This document shows, piece after piece, positions 44,136 to 56,289 of a stretch of DNA of 64,000 bases. Source of the DNA: Paguma larvata (lineage: Eukaryota; Chordata; Mammalia; Carnivora; Viverridae); the NCBI GenBank assembly GCA_030068075.1, contig CM057833.1, positions 46,643,587 through 46,707,586 of the forward strand. Reading direction: 5' to 3'. Each line of letters starts with the position of its first letter. The stretch's first letter is position 1. Made by a program: the position numbers and the translations under genes. Below the pieces are notes generated by a model that saw only the letters and a program-made list of their open reading frames with translations, searched no databases and was not told where the DNA came from.

Positions 44136-45205
44136 GACATTATATATAATTATGTAACCAGCAATTACTCTTAAATGTTAACCTATCGTCAGAGTAGAAC
44201 AACCTGGTGAGGATGATGCTTGGAAAGGTAACTGTCTACCATGTGGGGTGGAGTGTGAATTGGAACTGAGCCCTGAGGCTAGAGATGAGGAAGTACCATA
44301 GTATTCATAGGGCTTTCAGAGGGCTCTGCTCACATAGCTGGAATGGAAGTAGATCTGGAAGATGCTAGGAAGACAGACCCATTGGATTTTGGTCGAAGAT
44401 TAGGTGAGGAGAGGGAGAAGCCTCTTTTGTCAGTATTCAGGAGTCATGCTAGATGGATGCTGACGTCCATGGTACCAAGAGGTACCATGGTGGCCTTCAT
44501 GGCTGCTCTGCTCAGTGCACTCCCGCCGAGCTCACGTCCACACCGTGCATGCTGGGCAGTGTTCCCTTCATGATGGTTTAAGCGGACTTAAATGTGACCC
44601 ATGATGATGAACATATTTACATAGTGTGTGGCTGGTGAAATCATGGAAGATTGGAATTTCCCATTTTAATTCCATTTTAAAGATGCTTGTGAAGCAAAAG
44701 GATATAATTCATTTTTCAAACTGCTGAAATGTTGTTTTGGCCTCTTGAATCAAAGACATTCCGCAAGTGTTTTCTTTATTACATGCCTTAAACTTTAATT
44801 AGAATTTAATTATAAGATCCTGAAGGCATGAGTAAGAGGAGCAGATGGGACAGTAAAAGCAGCTTAGTGAGGGAGGATTAAAGATTAAAAGTCGCTCGTT
44901 AATAGCATAAGGAATAACAGAGAGCTAAATTACTATGCCTTTGTGCTGTTCTGATGCTTTTTCAGTTCTGAAACATAGTTTTTTATTCCTGGTTTGAAGC
45001 TGAAGACTCTCATAGATTAGGTTTTCAGATTTGTGCATCTAGAATAAAGTCGGTGGACACTTTGTATTTGAGTCTTCATTCTAAACTCAGAAGGATCCTT
45101 CACTGTTGGTGAATATTTTTGAAGACAAATGGAGAAAGAGGACTCAGGGTATATTCTTTTCTCCCTCTCGTAAAAAAGTTGGGTAGATGTTTCAGGTGGT
45201 GTTTA
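44136..45205. other. Unique noncoding sequence, candidate conserved stretch
   Basis: No gene recognised. Includes a perfect 10-bp inverted repeat (44467-44490) and an AT-rich block at 44780-44960 with AATTAG/TAATTA homeodomain-type cores and TTAAAGATTAAAAG. Confidence 0.45.
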
Positions 45206-45345
45206 CGCAACCGTGCTTCTAGAACTTGGCTGGGCTCGTGTCGTTTTTATAATGCACGCCGGGGGGTATGCTTTAGTGTCAGCGGGTTTGGGATGGCCGA
45301 AGGCCCCGCTGCGTGTGAGATGCATAACGTCATGACTGAGATTAG
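45206..45345. other. CpG-enriched patch
   Basis: About a dozen CpG in 140-150 bp, with GCATAACGTCATGAC (CRE-like half site). The following 45335-45395 looks like the 3' half of a MIR. No transcript evidence in sequence. Confidence 0.35.
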
Positions 45346-45719
45346 GGACCCGTCACTTCACCTCTGATCCTCTTCTTTACCTGTGTGTGTTGTTAAAGAA
45401 TTCTGACTTCTGCATTGTTGTTAAGGATTTATTCTGAATATAGTAGTTCTCTCAGGGTTGTTGAGGGTCTATTCTCAACAAGTTTAAACACCAAAGCGAA
45501 AATAGACCTATAAATAAATCAAAATAATGTGATACGCTATAGTAGAAAATGTATATACAGTGCCCGAGGGATACAAATTATTAGCACAGACAATTAGAGG
45601 CTGGAGATAATGTGTTTACGAGAATTTTGTAACTATAAAGTGCTCTATAGATATAAGCCATTTACATATGTAAAGTGGTGTAACTAGAGACCCAGACCTT
45701 GTGATAATTCACGAAACCG

Positions 45720-45830
45720 GCAGAACATCACATGTGACAAAATGGCCTTTTATTCATTCCAGCACTTAGTACCGTGGTTTGTACGTAGTAGTGGCTCAAG
45801 TTGTAATAGCTGAACTGAGACAAAAGGGGC
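45720..45830 (+). repeat. L2/MIR tail fragment
   Basis: 'attccagcacttagtaccgt' and 'gtagtagtggctcaagttgt' resemble the plus-strand L2 3' tail. Confidence 0.45.
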
Positions 45831-46305
45831 TCCCATCATCTCCTTAGTAAACATCAGATGAGTGTAAGAGAGATTCTGTTCGAGCTGGATGGGGCAGGTT
45901 GAGTCTCTGACTCCAGGCTGTGTTGTTTTCTGGGACCGTGTGCGATTTCCTCAGGGAGTTAGCTCCTACGCCCCTCCTGTCCATAGCTTGCCCTTCAGTC
46001 AGCATTTGCATTTTGCCCACCTTAGGTCATTGACTTGGAGGAGTGGGGACACCTTGCAACCACCTGGGTGTGTGCCTCCCGGGGGTACCAAGTGAAATGA
46101 TTCCACTTCATAATGCCGTTGCCCTTGTTTTTCCTTCCTCTTTGAAACCATACGTTTAGAATCCTCTCCCTGCTTAACTGCAATCTTAATGCAGACTAGA
46201 CAACATTTGAACATAAAAAGGAAGACTAAATAAATAACGAGACCAATACCATTCCATTTTGTACCATCCAGGGACAATTTTTTTTTCTTTAAATATCTTG
46301 ATGTA

Positions 46306-46924
46306 TAGTCGTTTCTAATTATTTGTGGATTCCATATGTATGAACTCCTGTACTTGTAAAATTTTCTTGTAACTCCCAAATCGATGCTTGGGGCCTTTCG
46401 CGGTCATTCTCCAACTTGTGCGGAGTGCTGAAAAGTGGCCAGGTCACCTGATGTGTGCGTTCCCACCTGAGGTCGAGCAAGACGACCCTCTGCCTTCTTG
46501 TTTCTGCTCTCTATTGTTTTTGTGGTCTTTTAGTGCCACATTTTTCTCATTTTTGTGCCTCTTGTGGGTGATTTCAGTTTTTAAAATGGCCCCCGAGTGT
46601 AGCGTGGAAGTGCTGTGGTTCTGAGTGCAAGAAAGTTGCAGTGTCTTAGGGAGAAAGTACTATGCCAGCTAACTTTATTTAGGTGTGAGTTAAGTGCCTG
46701 TTGGCTGGGAGTTCAGTGTTAGTGAAGCAACCATATATATTTAACGGGGTGTTATTAGACAGCAGCACACATAAAGCAAGGTTGTGTATTGATCTGTTGG
46801 TAACAATGTAACCAGCAGCTCACAGGAACCTAACCTTGTGTTTCCTTTGGGAACAGTGGTTCAGTATTCACTAATGCCACATTGTAGAGACTCTAGAACA
46901 TTATTACTGTGAATAATGAGATTT
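46306..46924. mobile_element. Tigger-like (TcMar) nonautonomous DNA transposon, near full length
   Basis: The left end TAGTCGTTTCTAATTATTTG is the diverged inverse of the right end (ATTACTGTGAATAATGAGAT followed by TTCTAC). Internal landmarks are 'ggcctttcgcggtcattctc', 'cctgaggtcgagcaagacga', 'acataaagcaaggttgtgta' and 'gaacctaaccttgtgtttcc', remembered from a mammalian Tigger-class family. A TA dinucleotide lies at the left border. No transposase remains; the short open frame at 46388-46624 is noncoding. Confidence 0.65.
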
Positions 46925-48600
46925 CTACTTTCTGCTTGCTCTCTTTCTTGATCTTTCCATCTGATAATACCTCAATCACTGCATTGCATATAGGATATAG
47001 ATATTTGCCTAAATTACATGTGCCTGCATTTACCAACGATGGCACACTGTTTGAACTGATGGTTCGTGTTGGCCTCGGGCCTGTTTGCACTCAGAGCCAT
47101 CTGCTGTCCTTGCCCTGCTCCACCGTGGATTGCCGCGGCTCGACCCCTGTCTCTGACATTTTGACGGTCGTGGGAGATGGGACGGCAAGAAGAAGAGGGA
47201 CGCCAGAGTGTTGGCCTTGGGTAACATTGTTGGCAGTGGCCCCATCCCTGAGATGGCTCTCCCACCCTCAGGGCAGGCTCCTGTGGCTCCAGCTTCTAAC
47301 AGATGACTTTGACTCTTGGGATCCAGCAACTGTACCTCCTTCCCTTGCTCTGTCAGCTTCCTTTTGTAGCTGGGCTCTGAGTTTCTTCCCTGTCCCCCGC
47401 GTAAAGCATCAGATTCAAAACCAAAGGCAGGACAAAGAGTGAGAGACTGGTAGCAAGTGTCCGACACCATACAATAGAGATGGAGAGCGGGGTGCGGGGG
47501 TGTCAGCCACAGGCTGTATGTGCTGAACGCATGATGCAGGAGCTCCACGTGCACAGGTTAGCAGCTGAGATGCTGTGGATGGCTGGAACGCTGCCAGTGC
47601 CTCTCATCCGGAGCTTATTTGTCTGGAATATGAGTCCCTTAAACTTGACTAGCTCATCCACCGAGGGAGAAAAAAAAATCTTCTGATAATTATTCTGACA
47701 GGGCTCTAACCGGGGCCTCTTTCCCTAGAGTGTGTATATATATGTATTTCTGGCTTCTTTTTATTCCCTTCTTCACCTTAGGACCCTTTCTCCCAAGAGT
47801 GTGTGGTCCCTTGTGAGTCTAAACACTCCATGCTGAGCCTCTTGCGTTGGCACAGTCCTTATTAAATATGTATTTTCTCCGAGTCTTGTGCATACCCCTG
47901 AAGTGTGGGTTAACAGAAGGGCCTCAGAGCTGAAAGACATTTTCGAAGAACCCCTATACCAGGCGGCATTAAATATTTATCACCTGCTGCATGTAAATTG
48001 TTCATCTTCTTGCCTTAATTCTTGGACCAGAATGTTTCTCATCTCTTTTCTGCTAAAGCAGAGATCACAGAAACGCTGCTTTTTACCTTGCTGTATGCTG
48101 TTTGCCTGTCCTACGAATATGGGACATTTCTTTGTCCTCATCACAATACTAGGAAAGATGGTTTCTTGACAGTCAGTATTTCATTGGGGGAGGGTCACCG
48201 ATGTGGAATGATGAGGGAAAAAACCCCAGATCCTGGGCAAGCAGAAAAGGCTCTGCCACTTGCAAGCTATGCGGACTTGGAAATCTGATATTTACCATCT
48301 AAGCTGGTTGTGTCAGTAAGAGGAGGCACTGTGCACACAAGCGCCGAGCATGATTCCTGCCCTTGAGGGGCTGCCATCAAACAAATCCCTGTCCTCACTC
48401 TCCTTAACTTCCTAAGTTTATCTGGGACTTTCCAAATACATTTCTAAGCAACCTCAAGGAACAAATATGCTATTAATAATAACCCAAAGCACCCAGTTTA
48501 ATCTTATCAAACAAAACTGAAATGTTAAGGCACCTTTCCCTGTTTTTGGAAGGTTTCTGTAAAACTTGATCTCGCTAAAAAAAGACAGGATCTCAATGGC
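46925..48600. other. Unique noncoding sequence, GC-richer core
   Basis: 47040-47400 is GC-richer, and long frames are open on both strands (177 codons plus, 174 codons minus) without recognisable domains. No clear repeat. No gene called. Confidence 0.45.
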
Positions 48601-49685
48601 TTGTTTCAGCCCTGGTTATTTGTACCTGAAAACATCAGAAGTTTGGATAATTTTGGCATACACACGTGCACTCTCATATATATGTGTGTGTGTGTTTATA
48701 TACATATTCTTTTTCTCCACATCTGTATGTATGGGCAGGCTCACATCTATAAGTCTTTAAGAAGTGTTCTTCTAGTGTTTTATTTTCTTAAAGTCTGTAC
48801 TTCACATCATATTTCCCGCCCAGAACTGTTTATCCTCACTCCAGACATGACTGTTGGAAAGGTGGCAGAAAAAACAAGCGGCTGGTGTGTTTTGGGGCAG
48901 TCTGCATTCCTTTTAACTCTCTGAGACCAGGCTTATGCTTGGACTTTCAACCTATTTGTCCTGGGGCCCAACCACTTTGATTTGCTGGAAAATTATCCTG
49001 TTGTTCAAGCTCACGAGGGCCGCCACGGAGCTTTCTCGGGTTTGCAAACTGGAGATCTATGAAATGTTTGATTTTATTTGTAACTTTAACCAAGGCCGCC
49101 TTAACTGGGCTTTTGTTTTCTTACTTAACTTTTATCCTTGTAACCTTAACCTAATTTAGTTTTTCAAATCTCCATCCTCTCCCATCCCACAATTCCTAAT
49201 CCCTCTTTTGTCCTCAGATTATCCTCCAAAGTTAAGAGAACGACATTTAAATCCATCCTCTAGGAAGTGTCTAACATACAATGCACACATAGAATTATTA
49301 TCTTCTTCTGGATTTCTCAGGAAGATGAACAGAGGTTTTAGAAAGTAGAATTGGAAAAGCACTGACAGAGGTTGTGGTGCAGCTTGGGAGTGGGGGGATT
49401 TTGGAAAGCATCAGGACACTTCCACTTGGCCTTCGTACAGACTTTTACTTCCTCTGTGAGGGGCCCAGGAGCCCCAGGGCTGTGAATGGCTTAGACAGGA
49501 AAGGATTGAAGGGATAACTGCTTCCAGACCCTGACCTTGAACACTCAGCCGTCTCTCAGGCTTGTGAGAAAGGGGGCAGGAGACGTGAGTGGGCTCGGGC
49601 GTTCCCACATGGCTCCCCCAGCCCCAGCTTGCCTGTAGTGATCTCCACGTGTGTCCCTGACACGATGAAGACACTTGCCTACCTC
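48601..49685. other. Unique noncoding sequence
   Basis: Short TG/TA run at about 48677-48705; otherwise nothing recognised. Confidence 0.45.
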
Positions 49686-49689
49686 AGCT

Positions 49690-50135
49690 AACCCTGTGAC
49701 AACTCTGTGAAGGAGAAGGTAGTGTTTCTCTTTTATGGGTGAGGAGACTGAAGCTCTGGGAGGTGAAGGAAATTTAAAGAATAACCAGGATTACGAGTCT
49801 GAATCATGCAGTTGGTGGATTTTCTTTCTCACCCAGGTATTTTCTTCCTTGGTTTGTTTGGTGCTTCTTGGGAGATTTCCTTCTTGTGATGGCTCAGCCC
49901 AAGGGAGGCACTCAGACCTGTGGAGTCTCTTTTACATGTCAGACACTGTTGTATGCAGTATGTATCTATGCAGTGTATGTCCTAATAATTTTGTGCATGG
50001 GTGGTATTATGCCTGTTTTAGAAAGGAAACCCCCGAGGATTAGAGGAGTAGGTACCTTGCTCAAGGTCGCACAGGACACAAGAAGTGATTCCAGGATTTG
50101 AGCCCAGCTGTGACTCCAGAACTTTCACCGTGTCT
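49690..50135 (-). repeat. MIR fragments
   Basis: 49690-49815 ('tttatgggtgaggagactga') and 49925-50135 ('ttttacatgtcagacactgt', 'ttgctcaaggtcgcacagga', 'ccaggatttgagcccagctg') are minus-strand MIRs separated by unique sequence. Confidence 0.8.
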
Positions 50136-50299
50136 GCGACCCCAGCTCTCCATATGAAGAGGAGGGCCGTTGGCGTGAGGCCACTCACACCAGAAGTGGG
50201 GAGAATGCGAGGCAGTCAGTGCAGAGGAGTTGTGTTCCATGCTCTCTTGCGATCTCAGTCCATCTCTGGCATTGTCGGGATTTAAGGCAGAGTTAGGCT

Positions 50300-50580
50300 T
50301 GCTTTCTAAGTCTCGGTCTCCTCGGACACAGAGATAATAACAGTGATGATGGGTATTGCTACTGTACGTGAGTATCTATGTGTACTAGACAGAGAACTTG
50401 GTCTTGACGCACATCCTTTCAGGTCAACCTTGTAACCCGGACATTTGCTCTTATTTGCATGTGTGGAATCAGGGAAGTTGAGTCACTTGCCTTCCCCTTG
50501 TCACACTATTAGTGAGCAGAGGAGTGGGGATTTCGGCCTAAGACTTCTTACTCCAAAACCATAGTCCTTGTACTCAACAT
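50300..50580 (-). repeat. MIR element
   Basis: 'agggaagttgagtcacttgc' and 'ttgtcacactattagtgagc' give minus-strand MIR over the 3' part; the 5' part is diverged. Confidence 0.65.
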
Positions 50581-50708
50581 ACAAGACATCCTCCCCCGGG
50601 AGCATAAATGGGGATTTCAAGGGTCCCATAAGATGATTTACAGTAGTGGAGGGACAGGTGTTAAAGGACCTTGACTCACATGGTTGAAAAGTGACTCTTG
50701 CCTTTTTA

Positions 50709-50881
50709 ATATTTTTTTAGTTTATCTTTGAGAGAACGCGCACATGAGGGAGATGGACAGAGAGAGGGAGACAGAGAATCTGAAGCAGGCTTCAGGCTCT
50801 GACCTGTCAGCGCAGAACTTAACGCAGGGCTCGAACTCACGAATTGCGAGATTGTGACTTGGGGGCCACACAGGAGCCCCT
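50709..50881 (-). mobile_element. Felid SINE with perfect 15-bp target duplication
   Basis: Minus-strand copy with a head deletion (GGCCACACAGGAGCCCC end). ACTCTTGCCTTTTTA is present at 50694-50708 and 50882-50896. Confidence 0.94.
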
Positions 50882-51059
50882 ACTCTTGCCTTTTTAGCTG
50901 TCTTATAAGCTATCTTACTACGTCAAGGAGAGAGTCTTAGTTGGGTACCAGTATGCCTTTTACAACTTTTAATACTTGCACTTTTTTTTTCCCTTTTAAG
51001 CAAGAAAGAACAGAGCTCAGGCTCCGAGGCTCAGTCAACAGAATCTAGAACATAATAAC

Positions 51060-52230
51060 ATCCATTATATTTTCATTGCATTTAAAATTTTTTCTAATGG
51101 AAAAATATGACACTTTCGTACCTATAAAATAATACATTGTGTGTATAAAGTATAGGGAATAATCTGATAGACATCCATGTACCTATCACCTACAGAAAAC
51201 GGAGACTAATTTCAGGTACTCTTGGGCCCTGCTGTGTATCTCTCCCCATCACATCTTCTTCCTCTTCTCTTTCTCTCCAACATTTTATGTAATTACTCTG
51301 CAACGGTCCAGGTCAGGTGATGGATATGCGGGCTACACTATTACCTAATCTGCAGACCTCATTTTAGTACTGTCAGTTATCTTACTCATGTCTCTTTCTG
51401 GGTCAGAATCTAACCTAGGATCTTACAGTGCATTCAGTTCTTCTATTGTCTTCGTCTCCTGGGGTTTGGAACAGTTCTTCAGTCACTGCTTGTCTTTCAT
51501 GACCATGACTCTTTTGAAGCATCACACAGTTACTCTGTGTCATGCTTGTCAATCTGCTTAGTGCTTCCTCAAGATTAAATCCAGGCTATGCATTTTTGGC
51601 AGGAAAAACCCTGAAGTGATATTGTGCTCTTCCCAGTGCATTGTATCAGGAGGCACTTTGTCCTGTCACTGGTGATGTTAACAGGCGATGGCACTTGCTT
51701 AGTTTGGTGTCTTTCAGTTTCTCCACTGTTAAGTCACCATTTTCCCTTTTGTGATTAGTCATTTCCTTGTGGGGAGATACCTTGTGATTATGTAAATATC
51801 ATGCTTCCTGTCATACCTTTGCCTACTAATTTTAGCATCCATTATTAATTCTTGCTTGTAACAGTTATTCCTGTGGTTCTGCCAGATGGCGTTTTTCTGT
51901 TTATATTTCCTTCTATATTTGTTAGGATCTCTACTGTAAGTGGCTTTCTCCTTGTCTCCATTTATTTGTTCTTCAGTATGTACTTAGGAAATATTATTTT
52001 CTTCTGTTGGTTTCAATCCATTACTATCATTATTATCTTGCTCAAATGGTCACTAACTTAAGCATTGGGAACACCATCACCTTGGCTTCTGTGCCCTTTT
52101 GATTTGTCCTCATTTTCTTTTGGAGCACATCTTTATTTTCCGGCCCCATGGGATGTCACTTAGTGCTCTCCTTGCTCAGGTCATGGAATCCGCTATTTCT
52201 CCAAGGATCCCTGAGAGAAGCCTTCCCTTG
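51060..52230. repeat. Ancient L1M-type element, about 1.2 kb
   Basis: In order: 'gacatccatgtacctatcac', 'ttggaacagttcttcagtca', 'gctatgcatttttggcagga', 'cccagtgcattgtatcagga', 'ccttgtggggagataccttg', 'tttctccaaggatccctgag'. These landmarks belong to an old mammalian L1 3' region. Orientation left open. The first part is the module also present at 5275 and 25185. Confidence 0.72.
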
Positions 52231-52299
52231 CTCTTCTGCTTCCTTTCCTCCAGGTCACACCTTCCTCCACTATAATATGGTGTACACTCTTCCCCGTGT

Positions 52300-52320
52300 G
52301 CTGCTGCTGCTGCTGCTGCT
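52300..52320. repeat. (GCT)7 trinucleotide repeat
   Basis: Seven uninterrupted GCT units in noncoding sequence. Confidence 0.95.
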
Positions 52321-52945
52321 AAGGTCACTGCTAATGTGGTAGGTATTCTTGGCTCTTCTATTACTGTGTATCAGATACCTCTTATGTCCTGGGTCACATC
52401 CTTTCAGGAGGATGGGAAAGAAAAGTTGGATCATTTCTTGATCCAGCTGCCATCATGGCAACCAGGTTTGCATGGACCGTGCAAGGCATTCTCCAGGTAC
52501 AAACAGTGCCTCACCTTGTGTTGTGTGCCTGCCTTGCCTGCCATCTGTTGTGTAGCATGAGGTTTCCCTGTGGATGGATCTCACTCTTTGCCCACATGTG
52601 TACAACCGAGATATGTGGAGAATTAGTGTTCCTTTTTTCTCCATCGTGGATGGTTTTACAATATAGTTTATATGGCTTGGGGGATTGGAGCGTAGAGGGT
52701 GTGGACGGTCCTGTGGATGAAGAATCAATCACTCTCGTGGAACCAGCTTGATAATGCAACTGCATCTTGCTTCTCCCCCTCCTTGTTTGTTTTCCTCCCT
52801 GTGTTCATCCCTGTACTCCTCCCTGGAATTACACTTCCTGATGTAGTGGTGCTATATAAACCCTCTTACTCAGAGTCTGCTTTCTGGGGGCTCTGGACAA
52901 AGATATGCTGTGTTTAATACCCATTCTCTATAATCCCTTAGCTTC
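52321..52945. other. Unique noncoding sequence
   Basis: No gene or repeat recognised; several short chance frames on both strands. Confidence 0.45.
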
Positions 52946-52949
52946 CATA

Positions 52950-53660
52950 GTACCCTATTCATTCATTTAAAAACTTACTTATTGGGACCATCCCCGTGTG
53001 AGGCGTTGTATATAGGTGGACAAAGTCTTTGATCACATAGAATTTACTGTAGTGGGGGAAATAACTGAAAATACAAATCAACAGATACAAGTATAGCTGA
53101 ATGGTAAGTGCTCTGAAGAAAATGCAGCAGAGAGAGGAGTTGAAAGTAGGTCGATTGAGGAATGGCATCGAGTTGGTTAATAAGTACTATCTGAGAAGGT
53201 GACCTTTGAATGGAGAAGGGACCACTGAGAAGAAACGAGTTGAGGGAAGAGTGATTCATTCAGGAGGAGGAGGAAATACAAGGGTCTTCAAGCAGGTGTA
53301 TGGGTTTGACCTGTTGAAGAACAGCAGAGGTCAGCGTGACTGAACATAGTGAGAGGCGCCGATTGTTGGGGATACAGCTGACAGAGATAGAAAGGGGCTC
53401 CTCCTTATGAGACCTTATAGGATGTGTTTCTGGGTTTGAGTTTTTTGTGTATGTCCTGGGAGGACACTGGATAGTTTTGGCAAAGGATTGATATGCTCCG
53501 ATTTATATTTTCATGAGCTGTTTTTAGCTGCCATGTGGGGGAATGGATTTTTGGGGTGATAAGAGTACAAATGGATGAGAGGTGATTGCAGTAACCCCAG
53601 TGAGAAGTGATGGGGTTTTGGACAAGCGTTGAGATGTGGGGTCTATGTTGAAGTTGATAT
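52950..53660 (-). repeat. Long L2 fragment
   Basis: A run of minus-strand L2 landmarks: 'tattcattcatttaaaaact', 'tgaatggtaagtgctctgaa', 'ctgagaaggtgacctttgaa', 'acactggatagttttggcaa' and 'tgattgcagtaaccccagtg'. About 700 bp, the longest L2 copy here. Confidence 0.88.
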
Positions 53661-54685
53661 GGGAAAGACTCGCTGGACTGGGGGAAGGGAGATGTCAGGC
53701 AGAGCCATCAGGGATGAATGTGTGACCACTCTATTCCCTTGACTTGATGGTACCACCCATGCTTTCTCCTTTCAGGTGCGTCTTTCTGGGTCTCATTCAG
53801 AGACACCTAGAGTCTCTCTGTGTTAGTTTTCGGGTTTCTGATCTTAGTTCTTTGCTCTTCTTACTCACCAGTGATTATACAACAGAAGTCACAGACTCAA
53901 ATTCCTACGGATTGCAGAAGGGAGCAAATGGGAGGAGCGGGCTGAGATAATGGGGCACGCCGACCCAGTGAGAGTGGGGGCAGCCATGGTGGGCTGTGTG
54001 GTATGAGCCTGATTTGGGGGGGGGGGCGGGGTGCTTGCTGAAATGAGCTCTGACGGAGTGTCTTACCTAGAGCAGGAATGCTGGGTCCTGGGATTGCAGA
54101 ATCTTCTGAATTTTCAAGACAAGCTAAATCCAGATTTAAAAAAAATTCACAATCTTAACATTTTTTATATGTTGGCTGAAACTGTTTTTAGAACTCTGGG
54201 TGGGTGGGGGGAGCGGCAAACAAAACAAGTCTGTGTTCCAGATGTGATCCTTGGGCCACTGGTTTGCAATTTCTGCCGAAATACTCTTTTCAGGGTAACT
54301 CTGTACGTGGCTTTGTTTATTTCTTTAGTTTATGGGCCAGTGACTTCCGAACCTATATTCTTTGCTCTGGTCTTTGAAATGTCACTGGCCACTGGACATA
54401 GCTCTCCACAGTTGTGTCCTACCAGCGTGTTCCAGATTTAGTTTTCCCACCGCCTGGCCCCTCTCCTACCTGTTCCATCCTAGTGATGGGCCATCTTTTC
54501 CCGGGGATGCAGGCTGGAATCTGCCTTCATTCCTGCTGCCTGCCCTGCCGACAGACTGCATATTGAGAAATGTATCTCTCCGTCTTGTTTGTGTTACCTT
54601 CTAAACCTTTTTTTTAATGTGCTGCCTCTTCTCCCTTTCCGCTCCCACCTTACTTTGGTTGTTCAGCTAGCTTTAGAACTAATAG
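53661..54685. other. Unique noncoding sequence
   Basis: G-run at about 54016-54030. No gene recognised. Confidence 0.45.
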
Positions 54686-54689
54686 GGCT

Positions 54690-54800
54690 AAGTCTGCATT
54701 ATTATACCCGTTTTACAGATGACAAAATTGAAGTCTGGAGAAAACTTGTAGTTTGGCCAGATCACACAGTAGCAAGTGTCAGAGTGGCCATTTGAATGCA
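54690..54800 (-). repeat. MIR fragment
   Basis: 'ttatacccgttttacagatg' and 'gccagatcacacagtagcaa' are minus-strand MIR. Confidence 0.75.
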
Positions 54801-54839
54801 GACAGTGTTATTGCAGAATGTGAACTGTTGTGTCTGTAC

Positions 54840-55022
54840 ACAATAATAAATTGATCGTCTGTATATGGGAATATATGATTGTGTTAATCGCTCCACAATT
54901 TATATGCATATCCAGTCATCACCTTGTATGCTTTAAATAATGGACCCTTCTATATTTCAACCGTTCCTTAATAAAGTTGGAAAAAATAATTCAAGTGGCA
55001 AAAACATTAAAAAAAAAAAAAA
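54840..55022 (+). repeat. Short 5'-truncated L1 3' end with A-tail
   Basis: 'tatgcatatccagtcatcac', 'tcaaccgttccttaataaag' and a final A-run (about 55009-55021) resemble the 3' terminus of carnivore L1 in plus orientation. Confidence 0.5.
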
Positions 55023-55829
55023 GACAAGTGTATAAGGAGAAGAGGAGATCATCAACCAGAATCACCTAGAATTGCTTCTAGCAAACCTCTTCTAGGAAGC
55101 TGATAAAAAAATAGATATTTTTAGTTACAGTATCATCTAGATAAGAAGCAGTGCTTGCTAAATCCTCAGAGGGTATTTGAAAACACATGTTTCTTTTATA
55201 GATTCTTAGTTCTTTCTTGTTTTAGGTAAGTTTGCTTTATCCATGAAATCAGCTGAATCACAGAGAAGTTGAGTAAAAATTGTGAAAGTTTGTTGTTCAC
55301 GTCTCAAACGTTTTAATATCATTTACAAACATGGCCACGTGAGGGGGTCCAGGTGTATGACAGAAGACAGTAGTGACCCCTCCCGCCTGGAAGCCTGGTG
55401 CCCGCTGTCTCTGGGCTCTAGTTTTGGATGGGCTCTCTGGAGTCATCGGATCTTCTGGTTGTCTTCGTCCAGCTGCCCTCCACAGACAGGCCTGGCCTGA
55501 CTCCAAGGAGGGGATTCTGCCTGCTGCCTGTCTCCATGGCATTTTCCAGGTTTTATTTCTTTCCTTTTGTTTATTTATTTTTTTGGTAGTGGAAAACCAC
55601 GAGCACCTGCACTTAGATCGTGTGGTAATACCCACCTAGCGGTTGGTTTTCTGCTTACTTCAGAGGATAGCTTTTATTTTGGAAGGACAGTTTTTAGTCA
55701 CCCCCAAGAGAACAAGTTTCCGCCTTAGTACACTGATGCTCTGGGTTCAAACACTACCAAAAGGCTTTTTTGCGAGAAACCCTCAGGGAGTTTTTCCACC
55801 AAAAATATAACTATATTGGTTAAAAGTTT
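55023..55829. other. Unique noncoding sequence
   Basis: No gene recognised; overlapping chance frames on both strands at 55297-55639. Confidence 0.45.
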
Positions 55830-56035
55830 AAACTTTGGATTCAGACATTCCTGGGTTGGAGCCCAGCTCATTTCCCTGAGCCTCCCTTTAATCTGTAAAA
55901 TGGGAATTACACTGACTCTGTAGGATCATTATGTGACTTAAGTGAATTGTCTGTGAAAGCGTTAGTTGTATAGCTGGCATGTAACAAGCATACAGTAAAT
56001 TTGAGTTATTACCGTTGTTGTGATCATTATTTTAT
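55830..56035 (+). repeat. MIR element
   Basis: 'cattcctgggttggagccca', 'aatctgtaaaatgggaatta', 'gtaggatcattatgtgactt' and 'agcatacagtaaatttgagt' give a near-complete plus-strand MIR. Confidence 0.88.
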
Positions 56036-56289
56036 TATTGTATTGGCTCATGTAACAGTCTTTCAGTTAGCGCCTATTAGGTATTCTCCTAGTATAGCTC
56101 ACATGTTGAAGGGGCTACTTAACTACGGTTAAGCTGTGCTTGGTCAGCATGCCCTCCTGTCCAGTTTTGAATTAAGTAATTAAACAAAATGAGTTTTTTT
56201 TCTGTGCCAGGAACTGCACAAAACACCGCACACTTAAGAATGGTATACAGTAAGATCGCACCCCTTTCATTCCCTGTTTCAAACTGAAC

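Noticed and set aside
46909..47554. Open frames of 177 codons (plus) and 174 codons (minus) overlapping each other
   Set aside because: No domain, no codon periodicity argument, opposing frames both open, and the region is GC-richer with few stops by chance. No splice or promoter context. The plus frame starts inside the Tigger-like element.
52300..52320. (GCT)7 considered as a coding polyglutamine/polyalanine/polyleucine tract
   Set aside because: No supported exon around it; a simple repeat in noncoding sequence.
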